In this document: positions 34,445 through 44,748 of the stretch, one piece after another
How the letters are laid out: every line of letters starts with the position of its first letter
How positions within the stretch are numbered: the first letter of the stretch is position 1
Origin: Bacteroides zhangwenhongii
Lineage (GTDB): Bacteria > Bacteroidota > Bacteroidia > Bacteroidales > Bacteroidaceae
DNA: 64,000 nucleotides
Assembly (NCBI RefSeq): GCF_009193325.2
Contig: NZ_CP059856.1
Location: forward strand, 2,542,001-2,606,000
Direction: 5' to 3'
Translations under genes and position numbers: made by a program
Notes under the pieces: model-generated
The model's database searches: none
What the model saw: the letters and a program-made list of their open reading frames with translations, nothing else
What the model was told of the DNA's origin: nothing

Positions 34445-37400
34445 ATGAAAAAACGAACGCAATCCCTGTCACGGGTGGTATCTTATGTAAGCAGAGATTT
34501 TATAAAATTCTGCCTTTTATGGATATTCTCCCTTTCTTCACTTATGATTCAAGCGCAAGACAATCAAAGAATCTCTATTGACTTAAAAGGAGAAACTTTG
34601 GAATCAGCACTCTGGTATCTACAGAATCGCACAAAATTTATCTTTATGTATGCAACGGAAGATATTGCTAATGTAACTGATATCACCGTCAAAGCTAAAG
34701 ATAAAACTATCATTGAAATTCTGGATGAATGTCTGGAAGGTACTAATTTAACTTATGACATTTCCGGTAGTGCAATCGTGATAAAGAAAAGGCAAAGCCA
34801 AAAAGTGACCATCAGCGGTTGGATTCGCGACACCAGCGGTGAGGCACTTCCCGGCGCCACTGTTACGATCCGGGGATCCAAACATGGAGCCATTGCCGGT
34901 CTGGACGGACATTACACTTTCAATATTCCGGCACAAGAAGGATTGATCCTTACTTATTCTTTTATCGGAATGGAAAAGAAAACGATAAAATATACGGGTA
35001 AGAAAACAATTAATGTCACCCTGAATGGTTCCAGTACAGAAATTGATGAAGTTGTAGTAACCGGATATCAGAACATTCAACGCCGCGACCTCGTAGGCTC
35101 TATAACTACGATCAAAGCGAAAGATATTATAATGCCTTCTTACACTACTATCGACCAAATGCTACAAGGACGCGTAGCAGGTATGGTAGTCAGCAACTCA
35201 AGCAGTCGTGTAGGTACTGCTCCCAAGATCCAAATTCGAGGAACCAGCACACTGCAAGGAAACCGTGATCCATTGTGGGTAGTAGATGGTATTATTCAAG
35301 AAGATTTCCAAGTAACACTGGATAACGGCGAATTGATGACTAAAAACTTAAAGGACATCATCGGTAACCAAATTTCATGGCTGAACCCTGCCGACATCGA
35401 AAACATCACCATCTTGAAAGATGCTTCCGCCACTGCTATCTATGGTTCAAAAGCATCTAACGGTGTAATCGAAATCACAACTAAAAAAAACACCACTGAC
35501 AGGTTGACTGTGAACTACTCTGCCAACTTCAACATCGGTCAACGTCCTAATTATGGAATGTTCAACTTTATGAACTCCCAAGAACGTATTCGTTTTTCAC
35601 AAGAAGCATTCGACGCTGGAATTTCCTATGCAACAACACCTTACAAAGATCCTAACACTTATGAAGGTTTGTTACGTATGCTACAAGAACATGATATTTC
35701 AGACATCGAATACAGAACACTGTATAACGCCATGGAAACCCGTAATACTGACTGGTTCAAACGCTTGACACGCCGCTCGTTCAGCCATACTCACAATATT
35801 AGTGTTTCTGGCGGAACAAACAAGTTCAGCTATTCAGCATCCATGGGTTATAACAACAGCGAAGGGCAAGAGATAGGGAATGATAACGAACGTATGACCG
35901 GACGTATTGCCCTCATGCTACGCCCTATAGAAAAACTTACTATCAGCCTGACATTAAATGGTAGCGTTTCTACCACCAATGGTTTCTTTGACAATGTCAA
36001 TCCTATGGGGTATGCCACTAATACAAACCGTGCCATCGATCCGGACGCCTACTATATGCAAGAGAACGGATACGGCTATAAAACTGGTAATAAAGAAACT
36101 CTTTCATACAATTTTATCAATGAACGAGATAACAGTGGATCAAAAGCGCGTTCAAACTTCATGTCCGCTGCTTTAGATGTTAACTGGCACATTCTAGACT
36201 GGTTAACTTATCAATTTACCGGAGGTTATTCAAATAACAACAGTACCAATGAAAGCTGGGCTACCGAACGCACATACTACATAGCCAACGAATATCGCGG
36301 ATACGATTTTAATTCCGTGACTCCCACCAGCCCCGAATTTAAGGCTGCACAACTTCCATTCGGAGGTAAATTGTATACAAACGATAATAACCAGTATTCC
36401 TACAATATTCAAAACAAATTGCAATTCAGTAAAGCATTCAACGCTGATAACCGATTAAACGCATTATTGGGTATGGAACTACGTTCATCTACAGCCAAAG
36501 GCACTGCCAATACCGTTTGGGGATACGTCCCGGACAGAGGTGAACGTATCGTAGCGCCTACCATACCTAGTGAAGTAGTATCACCAGGAGGAAGTCCGAC
36601 AGGCTGGGGAATATTAAAAGAGATCTATGACAGAGGTTGGAAAAGAACAAACAACACTAACAACTTCCTTTCGTTTTTTGCCACTTTTGCATATTCATTC
36701 AAGAACCGCTATGTAGTGAACGCCAACGTGCGAAATGATGCTTCCAATGTTTTCGGACAGGATATCAATCATCGCATTGACCCTACTTATTCATTCGGTT
36801 TTTCTTGGAGAGCATCGGAAGAAGCTTTCTTCCAAAAGTATCTGCCATGGATCACTACACTTAATCTCAGAGGAACATTCGGTATTCAGGGAAATGCTTT
36901 AACACGCGAAAGTCCTGAATTAATCTTAAATCAAAGTGGAGTACAAGCCGGATATAACCGTTACTTCTCTACTATCAGCCAGATCCCCAATCCGTATCTC
37001 TCGTGGGAACGCACCAAGAACTGGAATTTTGGTGTGGACCTGGAGCTATTCCGTATGTTTTATATGAATCTGGAATATTACACCCGACGTTCCAATGCAG
37101 TAATCAATGTTGATTTGCCATTCGAATACGGAATTAATCAGATGAAACGGAACGGTGGAATCATTTACAATCGAGGAATTGAATACACATTATCATTCAC
37201 GCCTATCCAAAAGCGTGATTTCACTCTGAACGTCAACCTGAATGCCTCTAAAAACTGGAATAAAGGCGGAGAAACCACGATTGACAGAAACACAACAATG
37301 TATCTGAATGGAGGTGGTACCCAAATCTTAAAAGAAGGTTATCCGTTGAGCGCATTCTGGTCATATTCTTTTGCTGGTCTTGATGGAACTAACGGTAAAC

Positions 37401-38023
37401 CGACATTCAACTATGTTGAAGTCCCGGAAGAAGAAAAGAGTAAAAGTATCGACCCAACTACTTATCTTGTATATTCCGGAGAAAAAGAGCCTTACTTCAC
37501 CGGAGGTCTCGGTTTAAGTTTCCGTTACAAATCTTTGTCACTGAACACCAGTTTTTCTCTTTTATTAGGTAGTCATAAACGTTTACCGTCACCTTACGGT
37601 GATTTTAAAGGATTCCATGACATGATGCCCAGTCCAATCAGCAACATAAACCGCGATTTACTGAATCGTTGGCAGAAACCAGGAGACGAAGCCCATACAA
37701 ATATTCCCGGACTACCCACATGGCCGAGAGGGATAGCTTGGACTTTGCCTAATACAGATTCCGGAGAATCCCCCATTCCAATGTGGGAAAAATCAGATGC
37801 TATGGTAGTAAATGCCTCATTCTTACGCTGCCGAAACATCGGATTATCCTGGCAAATGAAACAAGAATGGTGTGACAAGATACATGCTAAAAATCTGTCT
37901 GTCAATTTCAATATGGACAATATATTTGTAATAGCCAGCAAACGTTTCAACGGCTTTGACCCGGAATTGGAAAACAGCATCATGCCACGCTCTTTCTCAC
38001 TGGGACTTAATATCGGATTTTAA
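34445..38023 (+). CDS. SusC-family TonB-dependent transporter with STN signalling domain
   Basis: A 1192-aa outer-membrane importer. In order: signal region ending LMIQAQ; STN domain at about 45-105 (ISIDLKGETLESALWYLQNRT), which allows signalling to FecR; carboxypeptidase-regulatory-like domain at about 118-195; then VDEVVVTGYQ-like EIDEVVVTGYQNIQRRDLVGS and the TonB plug to about 340 (LKDASATAIYGSKASNGVIEITTKK); then a 22-strand-type barrel ending RSFSLGLNIGF. SusD follows 19 nt later. Substrate is not readable, but the downstream genes are peptidase- and thioredoxin-like rather than glycosidases, so a peptide or protein cargo is inferred. Confidence 0.95.
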   Translation: MKKRTQSLSRVVSYVSRDFIKFCLLWIFSLSSLMIQAQDNQRISIDLKGETLESALWYLQNRTKFIFMYATEDIANVTDITVKAKDKTIIEILDECLEGTNLTYDISGSAIVIKKRQSQKVTISGWIRDTSGEALPGATVTIRGSKHGAIAGLDGHYTFNIPAQEGLILTYSFIGMEKKTIKYTGKKTINVTLNGSSTEIDEVVVTGYQNIQRRDLVGSITTIKAKDIIMPSYTTIDQMLQGRVAGMVVSNSSSRVGTAPKIQIRGTSTLQGNRDPLWVVDGIIQEDFQVTLDNGELMTKNLKDIIGNQISWLNPADIENITILKDASATAIYGSKASNGVIEITTKKNTTDRLTVNYSANFNIGQRPNYGMFNFMNSQERIRFSQEAFDAGISYATTPYKDPNTYEGLLRMLQEHDISDIEYRTLYNAMETRNTDWFKRLTRRSFSHTHNISVSGGTNKFSYSASMGYNNSEGQEIGNDNERMTGRIALMLRPIEKLTISLTLNGSVSTTNGFFDNVNPMGYATNTNRAIDPDAYYMQENGYGYKTGNKETLSYNFINERDNSGSKARSNFMSAALDVNWHILDWLTYQFTGGYSNNNSTNESWATERTYYIANEYRGYDFNSVTPTSPEFKAAQLPFGGKLYTNDNNQYSYNIQNKLQFSKAFNADNRLNALLGMELRSSTAKGTANTVWGYVPDRGERIVAPTIPSEVVSPGGSPTGWGILKEIYDRGWKRTNNTNNFLSFFATFAYSFKNRYVVNANVRNDASNVFGQDINHRIDPTYSFGFSWRASEEAFFQKYLPWITTLNLRGTFGIQGNALTRESPELILNQSGVQAGYNRYFSTISQIPNPYLSWERTKNWNFGVDLELFRMFYMNLEYYTRRSNAVINVDLPFEYGINQMKRNGGIIYNRGIEYTLSFTPIQKRDFTLNVNLNASKNWNKGGETTIDRNTTMYLNGGGTQILKEGYPLSAFWSYSFAGLDGTNGKPTFNYVEVPEEEKSKSIDPTTYLVYSGEKEPYFTGGLGLSFRYKSLSLNTSFSLLLGSHKRLPSPYGDFKGFHDMMPSPISNINRDLLNRWQKPGDEAHTNIPGLPTWPRGIAWTLPNTDSGESPIPMWEKSDAMVVNASFLRCRNIGLSWQMKQEWCDKIHAKNLSVNFNMDNIFVIASKRFNGFDPELENSIMPRSFSLGLNIGF

Positions 38024-38042
38024 ACAATAAACAAAGAGTGAT

Positions 38043-39611
38043 ATGAAAATTAAATATTTAATCTATACAATTACACTTATCAGTCTCGCCGCTTGTGGAG
38101 ATTTTTTAGAGCCCAAATCACAGAGCCAATACATCCCCAAAGACGCTAATGCATTACAAGAGATGCTTATCGGAGAAGCTTACCCCCGGCAACAAGACAC
38201 AAAATTTCTTAACTATTTGGAAATACTTACAGATGATATCGAGCAGAATCAGGTAGAAGGTTACGGATTCACAGAAAATGACCAAGCAAAAATGGAAGTT
38301 TTTGAAATTTTGTATAGCTGGCAACCCAATATGTTCGAAATACGAGAGAAGTTGGGATACCAAACGGTCAATACATGGGAAAACCTATATGAATATATTT
38401 TAGGAGCCAATGCCGCACTTGACTATATCGATGAAGTGTCTGGCACAGAAATTGAAAAAAATTATATCAAAGCACAATCCTATGCGCTAAGGGCTTTTTA
38501 TTATTATATGTTGGTCAATCAGTACGGACTTCCTTATAATTATAACAAAGAATCATTGGGAGTTCCACTCAAGCTGGATAGTAAAATGAGGGATGAAGGC
38601 GATATATTGATGAAACGGAACACGGTAGAAGAAGTCTATCAACAGATTGTTACCGACCTAAACGAAGCGGAACGCTTATTCCTAACTCTCTCCACTACTC
38701 AACAATATGAGCCGAACTACCTCGTCAGCCTACCTATGGTGCAACTATTAAAGTCACGTGTAGCTCTATATATGGAAAATTGGGCAGAAGCAAAAACGTA
38801 TGCGGAGAAAGTTATCAAAGATTGGAACTTCTCCTTACGCGACCTGAATACCATCCCTATACCGGAAGCAGGTATGAAAGAACCTTATTATACATTCAAT
38901 ACATACGACTCACCGGAAGTTATCTGGAGTTATGGAACCATAAGAGACCTAACAGATGAATATGAAGGTTATATCGAAAAAAAAGACGATAATTCCGATA
39001 AAGAAGAGAACAGAAAAATGTTTAAAGCCGCAGACGAATTAATCAAGAGTTTCCAAGAAGGTGATTTACGTAAAGATCGTTACATTACTAGAGAAATACA
39101 GTACAACGAATGGGAACCGGAAAACAGTACTTTTTATGATACTTATCTCCCTTATGGCAAATACAAAACACTCCGTTCTGTTCCCGCTTCAGGAACTAGT
39201 GACTATTTTGCCCTCTCTTTTCGAATAGCAGAAGCTTATCTGAACTATGCAGAAGCTGCTGCCATGAATAAAGCTGAAGGAGATGCCATAACCGCAATGC
39301 ATACATTATTGGAAAAACGATACGTCGAAGGAAATGCCCCCTCCTTTTCTGGACTAACCGGAGAAGCTCTTATCACTAAAATACGTGAAGAACGTAGAAA
39401 AGAACTTTGCTATGAAGGGCAACGCTGGTTCGACTTACGCCGCTATGGTATGCTTCCCATACAACATAAATGGGAAGGAAAAGTGTATACACTCACAAAG
39501 AATGATCTTTCGTATGTGCTGCCTATCCCTCAAGAAGTTTTGCAAAGAAACTTATTACTAGAACAAAATTCATTCGGACCTCAACGAACCGGAGTTCCTG
39601 TTATAGACTAA
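38043..39611 (+). CDS. SusD/RagB-family surface lipoprotein
   Basis: A 522-aa partner of the SusC protein. Signal ends SLAAC (Cys18), then GDFLEPKSQSQYIPKD as in the RagB/SusD family. TPR-like helical repeats follow (YIKAQSYALRAFYYYMLVNQYG is the family hallmark), with FRIAEAYLNYAEAAA and ERRKELCYEGQRWFDLRRYGM near the C-terminus. It acts as the lid of the outer-membrane importer and binds substrate. Confidence 0.95.
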   Translation: MKIKYLIYTITLISLAACGDFLEPKSQSQYIPKDANALQEMLIGEAYPRQQDTKFLNYLEILTDDIEQNQVEGYGFTENDQAKMEVFEILYSWQPNMFEIREKLGYQTVNTWENLYEYILGANAALDYIDEVSGTEIEKNYIKAQSYALRAFYYYMLVNQYGLPYNYNKESLGVPLKLDSKMRDEGDILMKRNTVEEVYQQIVTDLNEAERLFLTLSTTQQYEPNYLVSLPMVQLLKSRVALYMENWAEAKTYAEKVIKDWNFSLRDLNTIPIPEAGMKEPYYTFNTYDSPEVIWSYGTIRDLTDEYEGYIEKKDDNSDKEENRKMFKAADELIKSFQEGDLRKDRYITREIQYNEWEPENSTFYDTYLPYGKYKTLRSVPASGTSDYFALSFRIAEAYLNYAEAAAMNKAEGDAITAMHTLLEKRYVEGNAPSFSGLTGEALITKIREERRKELCYEGQRWFDLRRYGMLPIQHKWEGKVYTLTKNDLSYVLPIPQEVLQRNLLLEQNSFGPQRTGVPVID

Positions 39612-39659
39612 ACTATAAATAAAAAAACAATGATCACCAAATTTAAACAACAGAGAATT

Positions 39660-40703
39660 ATGAAGCCAATATATAATGTATGGATATTACTATTCTGTCT
39701 CACATTCTCTTCCTGTTACAATGAAGATATAATTGAGCCGACACCAGATCCGCTAGCACTTGCCGGAGGATTTGAATTTCCTCAAGGAGATAACCCGTGG
39801 GACAATGATGCTTTGGAAATCTATAAAAATTTCGGAGTAAAGCTGATATATAAAAATATAGCAGAAAAAGACCTCAATAAAAGCTGGACCAATGGCGGAC
39901 TTAGTAATTCATCAAAAATATTCGAAAATTGCCTCAATGACGAAATGGGTGCATTTTATATCACCTTTATGAAAAGCCATGTATTTCCTTATCTCAATCG
40001 GGAAGTGACTGATAGAGTATTTCCTATGTATTGGTATTTTGTATACAATTATTCTGTGTTTACTTCTATATCAGTATTAGAATTTCATGTAGCGTTAAAA
40101 GAGCATGATGAAAATCAAACCGATTGTTGGGTAACTTGCTTTTGGGGAGATGCATTTCATTGTAGTGATTTTATGTCTGGTATGATTATGAATCCTAGAG
40201 ATCCCTTTACTGAATGGCTAAGCCCCATCGCCGGTAATCAAGATAGTTATACAATACGTCGTTTTAAAATCATTGATGAAATCATACGTACAGCTATTAC
40301 AAGAGGAAATATCATCATACCAGAAGAAGAGTTTGATGCCGGATTCGACCATTCAACTCCACTTATCAGAAATGAAGATATTGAAAGCAAAGCTGATGCT
40401 AACTACTATCTGAAAAGAGGTTATCCCGGTGATATAAATTCATCATCAGGAAAATACTATAAACCAGATTCTGATAATCCTCCAACACCTAAAGAAACAT
40501 TTATCGGCTATCTGCAAATAGCTATGCGTCATACCAAAGAAGAACGGGAAGCAATGTTTCCTTCAGCAACCTATCCATTTCTAAGTACTAAGTTCGATTT
40601 TGTGATAAACTATTTAAAAAAATATAATATTGATTTGGAGGCTATCGCCAAAGGGCCGGAAGATTGGGATATTAAACCTTATCCAGAACTACCCGAAAAC
40701 TGA
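39660..40703 (+). CDS. Lipoprotein of the SusCD operon, related to import-associated metallohydrolase lipoproteins
   Basis: A 347-aa lipoprotein (signal ending LTFSSC). ATG 39660 is preferred because the upstream in-frame start precedes the signal peptide by a charged stretch. The GDNPWDNDALEIYKNFGVKLIYK segment resembles, from memory, the zinc-metallohydrolase-like lipoproteins encoded next to SusCD pairs. The HExxH zinc motif of that family is not present here, so it may be a non-catalytic member, perhaps a substrate-binding subunit. Family assignment is tentative. Confidence 0.6.
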   Translation: MKPIYNVWILLFCLTFSSCYNEDIIEPTPDPLALAGGFEFPQGDNPWDNDALEIYKNFGVKLIYKNIAEKDLNKSWTNGGLSNSSKIFENCLNDEMGAFYITFMKSHVFPYLNREVTDRVFPMYWYFVYNYSVFTSISVLEFHVALKEHDENQTDCWVTCFWGDAFHCSDFMSGMIMNPRDPFTEWLSPIAGNQDSYTIRRFKIIDEIIRTAITRGNIIIPEEEFDAGFDHSTPLIRNEDIESKADANYYLKRGYPGDINSSSGKYYKPDSDNPPTPKETFIGYLQIAMRHTKEEREAMFPSATYPFLSTKFDFVINYLKKYNIDLEAIAKGPEDWDIKPYPELPEN

Positions 40704-40856
40704 TGAAGGAGAAGCTGGAAATGGCAATGATGTTCCTTGGAGAGACAGATTGGTAAAAAACTCCATAACAATCAAATTAGTCATTTCATTATTACAGGAT
40801 AGATAAAATAAAAACGAAGAGATTTAAAATTCACTATATATTATAAACTCCAAATC

Positions 40857-41861
40857 ATGAAATTAATAAGACTCTCACTGATATTATTGCTCTTATACAG
40901 TACCACTCCTCTATGGAGCGACAATGGACTGCAATTCAAGGGAAAGTTAAGACTGCTCAAACCGACCACTTTACAAGTAAAGGACCTGAATGGAAACCTT
41001 ATTCTAGATTGTTCTATAAACCAGAATGGAGTATTCGAAACTGAAAAAAAAGAAATTTCACCTGATGTATACACATTATATATTGGAAATACGGAACAAA
41101 ACATATACTTCGAAAACGTTCCTGTAAGCATTAATGGTTTTTTTGATGAAAAGAACCCCGAACAAAGTTCGCTCTCATTCACCGGCATCGATTCATTTCT
41201 GACTTTACAAAACTATATGCCTACAGAAAGAGATCCGGATAAAGCAACAATCTCGACTTCCGCCAAAGAGAAGCTGACACCTGCCATGGCGTCCGCATTG
41301 GCTTATCTGGCAGATGTAAATGATTACTCATCCAACAAAATGTTATTGGACATGATACCGGAACAAGATAGGAATTCTTTGTCTGCCAAATGGTTGATCA
41401 ACAAAGTAGAAGTCCTCTCCCACCAGATTATCGGTGCAGAATGTCCTGGTTTTACGTTCATTGACAGCAATGGAAAGAGTGTAAGTTTAAAGGACTTCCG
41501 TGGAAAAATTGTCGTATTGGATTTCTGTGCTTCCTGGTGTGGTCCTTGCCGCAAAGAGATGCGCAGTATGCTGACAATATATAATGAACTGAAAGCGGAT
41601 GATTTAGAATTCATCAGTGTTTCGTTGGATGACAGCGAAACAAAATGGAGAAAAATGCTGGATGAAGAAAAACTGCCGTGGGTGATGCTATGGGATAAAA
41701 CAGGATTTCCCAAAAACAGCAAGACTCCAAGCGTTATTCAGGCTGCTTACGGTTTCTACTCCATCCCTTTCCTTGTTGTCATTGACAAAGAAGGAAAACT
41801 CGCTGCACGTAACGTCCGGGGAGAACAGGTACGCGAAGCTATTTTAAAAATAAGAAAATAA
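40857..41861 (+). CDS. TlpA/ResA-like thioredoxin with DUF4369-type N-terminus
   Basis: A 334-aa protein with a signal peptide (LLLLYSTTPLWS). The N-terminal half is a beta-rich region of the DUF4369 type (LQFKGKLRLLKPTTLQVKDLNGN). The C-terminal 140 residues are a TlpA-like thioredoxin with the redox motif CASWCGPCRKEM and the cis-Pro strand SIPFLVVI. It would exchange or reduce disulfides in the periplasm or at the surface. It sits between the SusD/lipoprotein genes and the protease-fold genes, suggesting a role in opening disulfide-linked substrates. Confidence 0.87.
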   Translation: MKLIRLSLILLLLYSTTPLWSDNGLQFKGKLRLLKPTTLQVKDLNGNLILDCSINQNGVFETEKKEISPDVYTLYIGNTEQNIYFENVPVSINGFFDEKNPEQSSLSFTGIDSFLTLQNYMPTERDPDKATISTSAKEKLTPAMASALAYLADVNDYSSNKMLLDMIPEQDRNSLSAKWLINKVEVLSHQIIGAECPGFTFIDSNGKSVSLKDFRGKIVVLDFCASWCGPCRKEMRSMLTIYNELKADDLEFISVSLDDSETKWRKMLDEEKLPWVMLWDKTGFPKNSKTPSVIQAAYGFYSIPFLVVIDKEGKLAARNVRGEQVREAILKIRK

Positions 41862-41891
41862 CTAGATTGTATAAATTATAACTCATCAACA

Positions 41892-43598
41892 ATGAAGAAA
41901 CTTATATTTCCTATCGTATGCTGTTTTGTCAGCATGGCAGTATCGGCCCAGTTAGTCAAACAAAAGGTAGAAACACAAAAGAAGCAATCCGAACTGGACT
42001 GGTTTAACTGTTCTTTCGACAAAGACAGTGTATACGGTGCTGAAGTGAACAAGGCTTACGAGTATCTGAAAGCTAATAAAAAGAAAGCTAAAAAAAGACC
42101 GGTTGTTGCATTGATCGGAACGGGAATGGACGTAGAACACGAAGATCTGAAACAAGCTATCTGGGTGAATCCCAAAGAAAAGCTAAATCAGAAAGACGAT
42201 GATAAGAATGGTTTGATAGACGACATCAATGGATGGAATTTCATCGGTGGCAAAGACGGTCAGGTCATGGAATCTCTGACACGCGAAGGAGAACGTGAAT
42301 TTTTCCGTCTGAAAGATAAATATGCGGATTATATCTTTGACGGAAAGAAATATTATAAAATCATTAACGGAAAACGTCAGGAAGTACCCGCACCGGAAAA
42401 TATGGAAGAGTATAGTTATTATCGTTATAAGGTAATGCCTGAATCCAGAATCGGAGGTTCATATGGTGGTCTGCAACTCTCTTATGTCATTGAAGAATAT
42501 GTTGAGAAATTCGATAAGGACATGAAAAAGCGTTTCCCCGGAAAAGAGCTGACTGTCGATGATTTCCAGAGTTGCTATGATCCTAAAGCAGAAAGAGACA
42601 GCCTTTCTGAAATCGCTTTTGTATTTACCGCTTATTCATTCAGCATTTACCAAACGGACAAATGGGATCTTGTGTACCAAAGAATGGGAAAGAAAAGTGT
42701 GGAAACAGCCAAAACGTCCTATGAAGATGCTTTAAAAAAATACGGAACTGACAACCGGAAAGAAATTGTAGGTGATAATCCTCTGGATATTAACGACACA
42801 CAATATGGCAATAATGTACTGTTGACATCTGATGCAGCAACAGGGGTTATGAAAGCGGGAGTAATCGCAGCCAAACGCGACAACGGTGTCGGAAGTAACG
42901 GTATTGCCGATAATGCAGAAATTATGACTTTACGTATTCATCCGGGAGAAGGAGAACCTTATTTAAAAGATATGGCACTGGCCATCCGTTATGCAGTAAA
43001 CCACGGAGCGGATGTTATTTTATTACCGGAACAAAATTCGTTATACCCCGAAGAACAGAAACAATGGGTAGCAGATGCACTGAAAGAAGCTGAAAAGAAA
43101 GGAGCATTGGTAATAGTTCCGGTTTGGGATCTGTCGGTAGACATGGATAAAAGTGAATTCTTCCCAAACCGGAAAATGGGCAAAGACAGCGAGCTTACCA
43201 ATCTTATGGTGGTTGCTTCATCCGACAAGAAAGGCAATCCGGTACTGAACACCAATTACGGTGCAACCACTCTTGATCTTTATGCACCGGGAACAGATAT
43301 TTATTCATCTTATATGGGTGATACGTACCAAAAAGGTACAGGTGAAGGAATGGCCTCGGCTACTGTAGCCGGTGTAGCTGCCTTGGTGAAATCATATTTC
43401 CCTAAATTAACCGGCTCACAAATCCGTGACATACTACTGAAAAGCGTCACTTCACGCAAAGGGGTGGAAGTGGAAAAAGGAATCCGTGTAAACGACAGCC
43501 CTTCACAAGACTTGTTCCTTTTCGATGATTTGTGTATTTCCGGAGGTATTGTAAACGCTTATCAGGCAATTTTGGAAGCAGAAAAAGTCAGCAAATAA
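41892..43598 (+). CDS. Subtilase-fold (S8) pseudoprotease
   Basis: A 568-aa secreted protein (signal ending AVSAQ) with the S8 fold but altered catalytic motifs. The Asp box D-[ST]-G is GTG (Gly76) in VVALIGTGMDVEHEDL. The HGTHVAGIIAA box reads TGVMKAGVIAA, losing His. The oxyanion Asn box is VPVWDLS, and the Ser box GTSMAT is GEGMASA with Gly486 in place of Ser. Surrounding family sequence is well kept (IWVNPKEKLNQKDDDKNGLID, ALAIRYAVNHGADVI, LYAPGTDIYSS), so the fold is under selection. A scaffold, inhibitor or peptide-binding role is inferred. Confidence 0.87.
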   Translation: MKKLIFPIVCCFVSMAVSAQLVKQKVETQKKQSELDWFNCSFDKDSVYGAEVNKAYEYLKANKKKAKKRPVVALIGTGMDVEHEDLKQAIWVNPKEKLNQKDDDKNGLIDDINGWNFIGGKDGQVMESLTREGEREFFRLKDKYADYIFDGKKYYKIINGKRQEVPAPENMEEYSYYRYKVMPESRIGGSYGGLQLSYVIEEYVEKFDKDMKKRFPGKELTVDDFQSCYDPKAERDSLSEIAFVFTAYSFSIYQTDKWDLVYQRMGKKSVETAKTSYEDALKKYGTDNRKEIVGDNPLDINDTQYGNNVLLTSDAATGVMKAGVIAAKRDNGVGSNGIADNAEIMTLRIHPGEGEPYLKDMALAIRYAVNHGADVILLPEQNSLYPEEQKQWVADALKEAEKKGALVIVPVWDLSVDMDKSEFFPNRKMGKDSELTNLMVVASSDKKGNPVLNTNYGATTLDLYAPGTDIYSSYMGDTYQKGTGEGMASATVAGVAALVKSYFPKLTGSQIRDILLKSVTSRKGVEVEKGIRVNDSPSQDLFLFDDLCISGGIVNAYQAILEAEKVSK

Positions 43599-43608
43599 AG
43601 ATTAGTCT

Positions 43609-44748
43609 ATGAAGTATACTCGTATAATAGGAACCGTCGTCGCCTTTTGCATGGCGGTTCCTGTATTCGCCCAACAATATAAAGCAACCATACCTTATCA
43701 AATGGTAGGCGAAAAAATGATTATCAAAATGAAAGTGAACGGCACCGCACGTCCTTTTATCTTTGATACAGGGGGACGTACCGCGCTCACGACTAAAGCC
43801 TGCCAAGTACTACAAATAGTAGCAACGGACTCGATGAAAGTTACGGATGTGAATAACGTGGAAAGCTATTACAAAACTACCCGGATAGAGAACCTGACGA
43901 CTCCCGACCATGTCATTAATTTCAAAAATGCTCCGTCACTGGTCATTGATGAAGTAAAAGGCTGGGAATGTTTTGGAGTAGATGGTATCATCGGCAGTGA
44001 TTTATTCGCCAACACCATTGTCACTATTGATTCGCAAGCCCAAAATATTATAGTTACCTCTGCTGAAAAGCCATCGACTGTGTCTTTACGAAAGATGTTG
44101 AATTTCACCAAAGGGGGAGGTATGCCGATCGTCAGCATACAGATAGCTCCGGTCAGCAATATAAATGTATTATTCGATACAGGTAGTCCCAGTCTGTTAT
44201 CGCTTATCGAAAGCGATTTTGAAAAAATCAAACCGGAAGCCTCTATGGAAGTGGTTTCCGAGGGGTATGGAGAAGGAAGTATCGGAGTATCCGGCCAAGC
44301 GGACAAGGCTTCTTCTTACAGGGTTCGTATTCCATTGCTATCAGTCGGAGCCACCAAATTCCGTAATGTAACAACCAGTACCAACAATCACCCTTACACA
44401 TTATTGGGTGTCAAACTGTTGCAATACGGTAAAGTGACCATCGACTATCCACGCGGAAGATTCTATTTCGAAGCATTTCAACCGGACAATGAAATAAACA
44501 ATCAAGGTAACAATTTTGACTTGACGGTCAAAGACGGAGATTTGTTTGTATCTACCGTATGGAGTAGTACGAAAGGTAAGATAGCAGTCGGAGACAAGGT
44601 GATTAAAATCAATGGCAAACCTGCTAAGAAATATGACTTCTGCGAAAGTATTCTGAACGGAATACCGGAATTGAAAGAGAAAAAGAAGACGAAACTGACG
44701 ATCGAGACAGCTTCCGGAGTAAAGGATATTATCTATGAAAAAGAATAA
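43609..44748 (+). CDS. Aspartic-protease-fold protein with PDZ domain, copy 1
   Basis: A 379-aa secreted protein with signal MAVPVFAQ. Two retropepsin/pepsin-like active-site motifs are present, RPFIFDTGGRTAL near residue 48 and NVLFDTGSPSLLS near residue 188, so both Asp residues of a two-lobed aspartic protease are kept. A PDZ domain lies at the C-terminus (VAVGDKVIKINGKPAKKYDF). It is likely a periplasmic peptidase. It starts 11 nt after the pseudoprotease and overlaps the next paralogue by 14 nt. Confidence 0.87.
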   Translation: MKYTRIIGTVVAFCMAVPVFAQQYKATIPYQMVGEKMIIKMKVNGTARPFIFDTGGRTALTTKACQVLQIVATDSMKVTDVNNVESYYKTTRIENLTTPDHVINFKNAPSLVIDEVKGWECFGVDGIIGSDLFANTIVTIDSQAQNIIVTSAEKPSTVSLRKMLNFTKGGGMPIVSIQIAPVSNINVLFDTGSPSLLSLIESDFEKIKPEASMEVVSEGYGEGSIGVSGQADKASSYRVRIPLLSVGATKFRNVTTSTNNHPYTLLGVKLLQYGKVTIDYPRGRFYFEAFQPDNEINNQGNNFDLTVKDGDLFVSTVWSSTKGKIAVGDKVIKINGKPAKKYDFCESILNGIPELKEKKKTKLTIETASGVKDIIYEKE

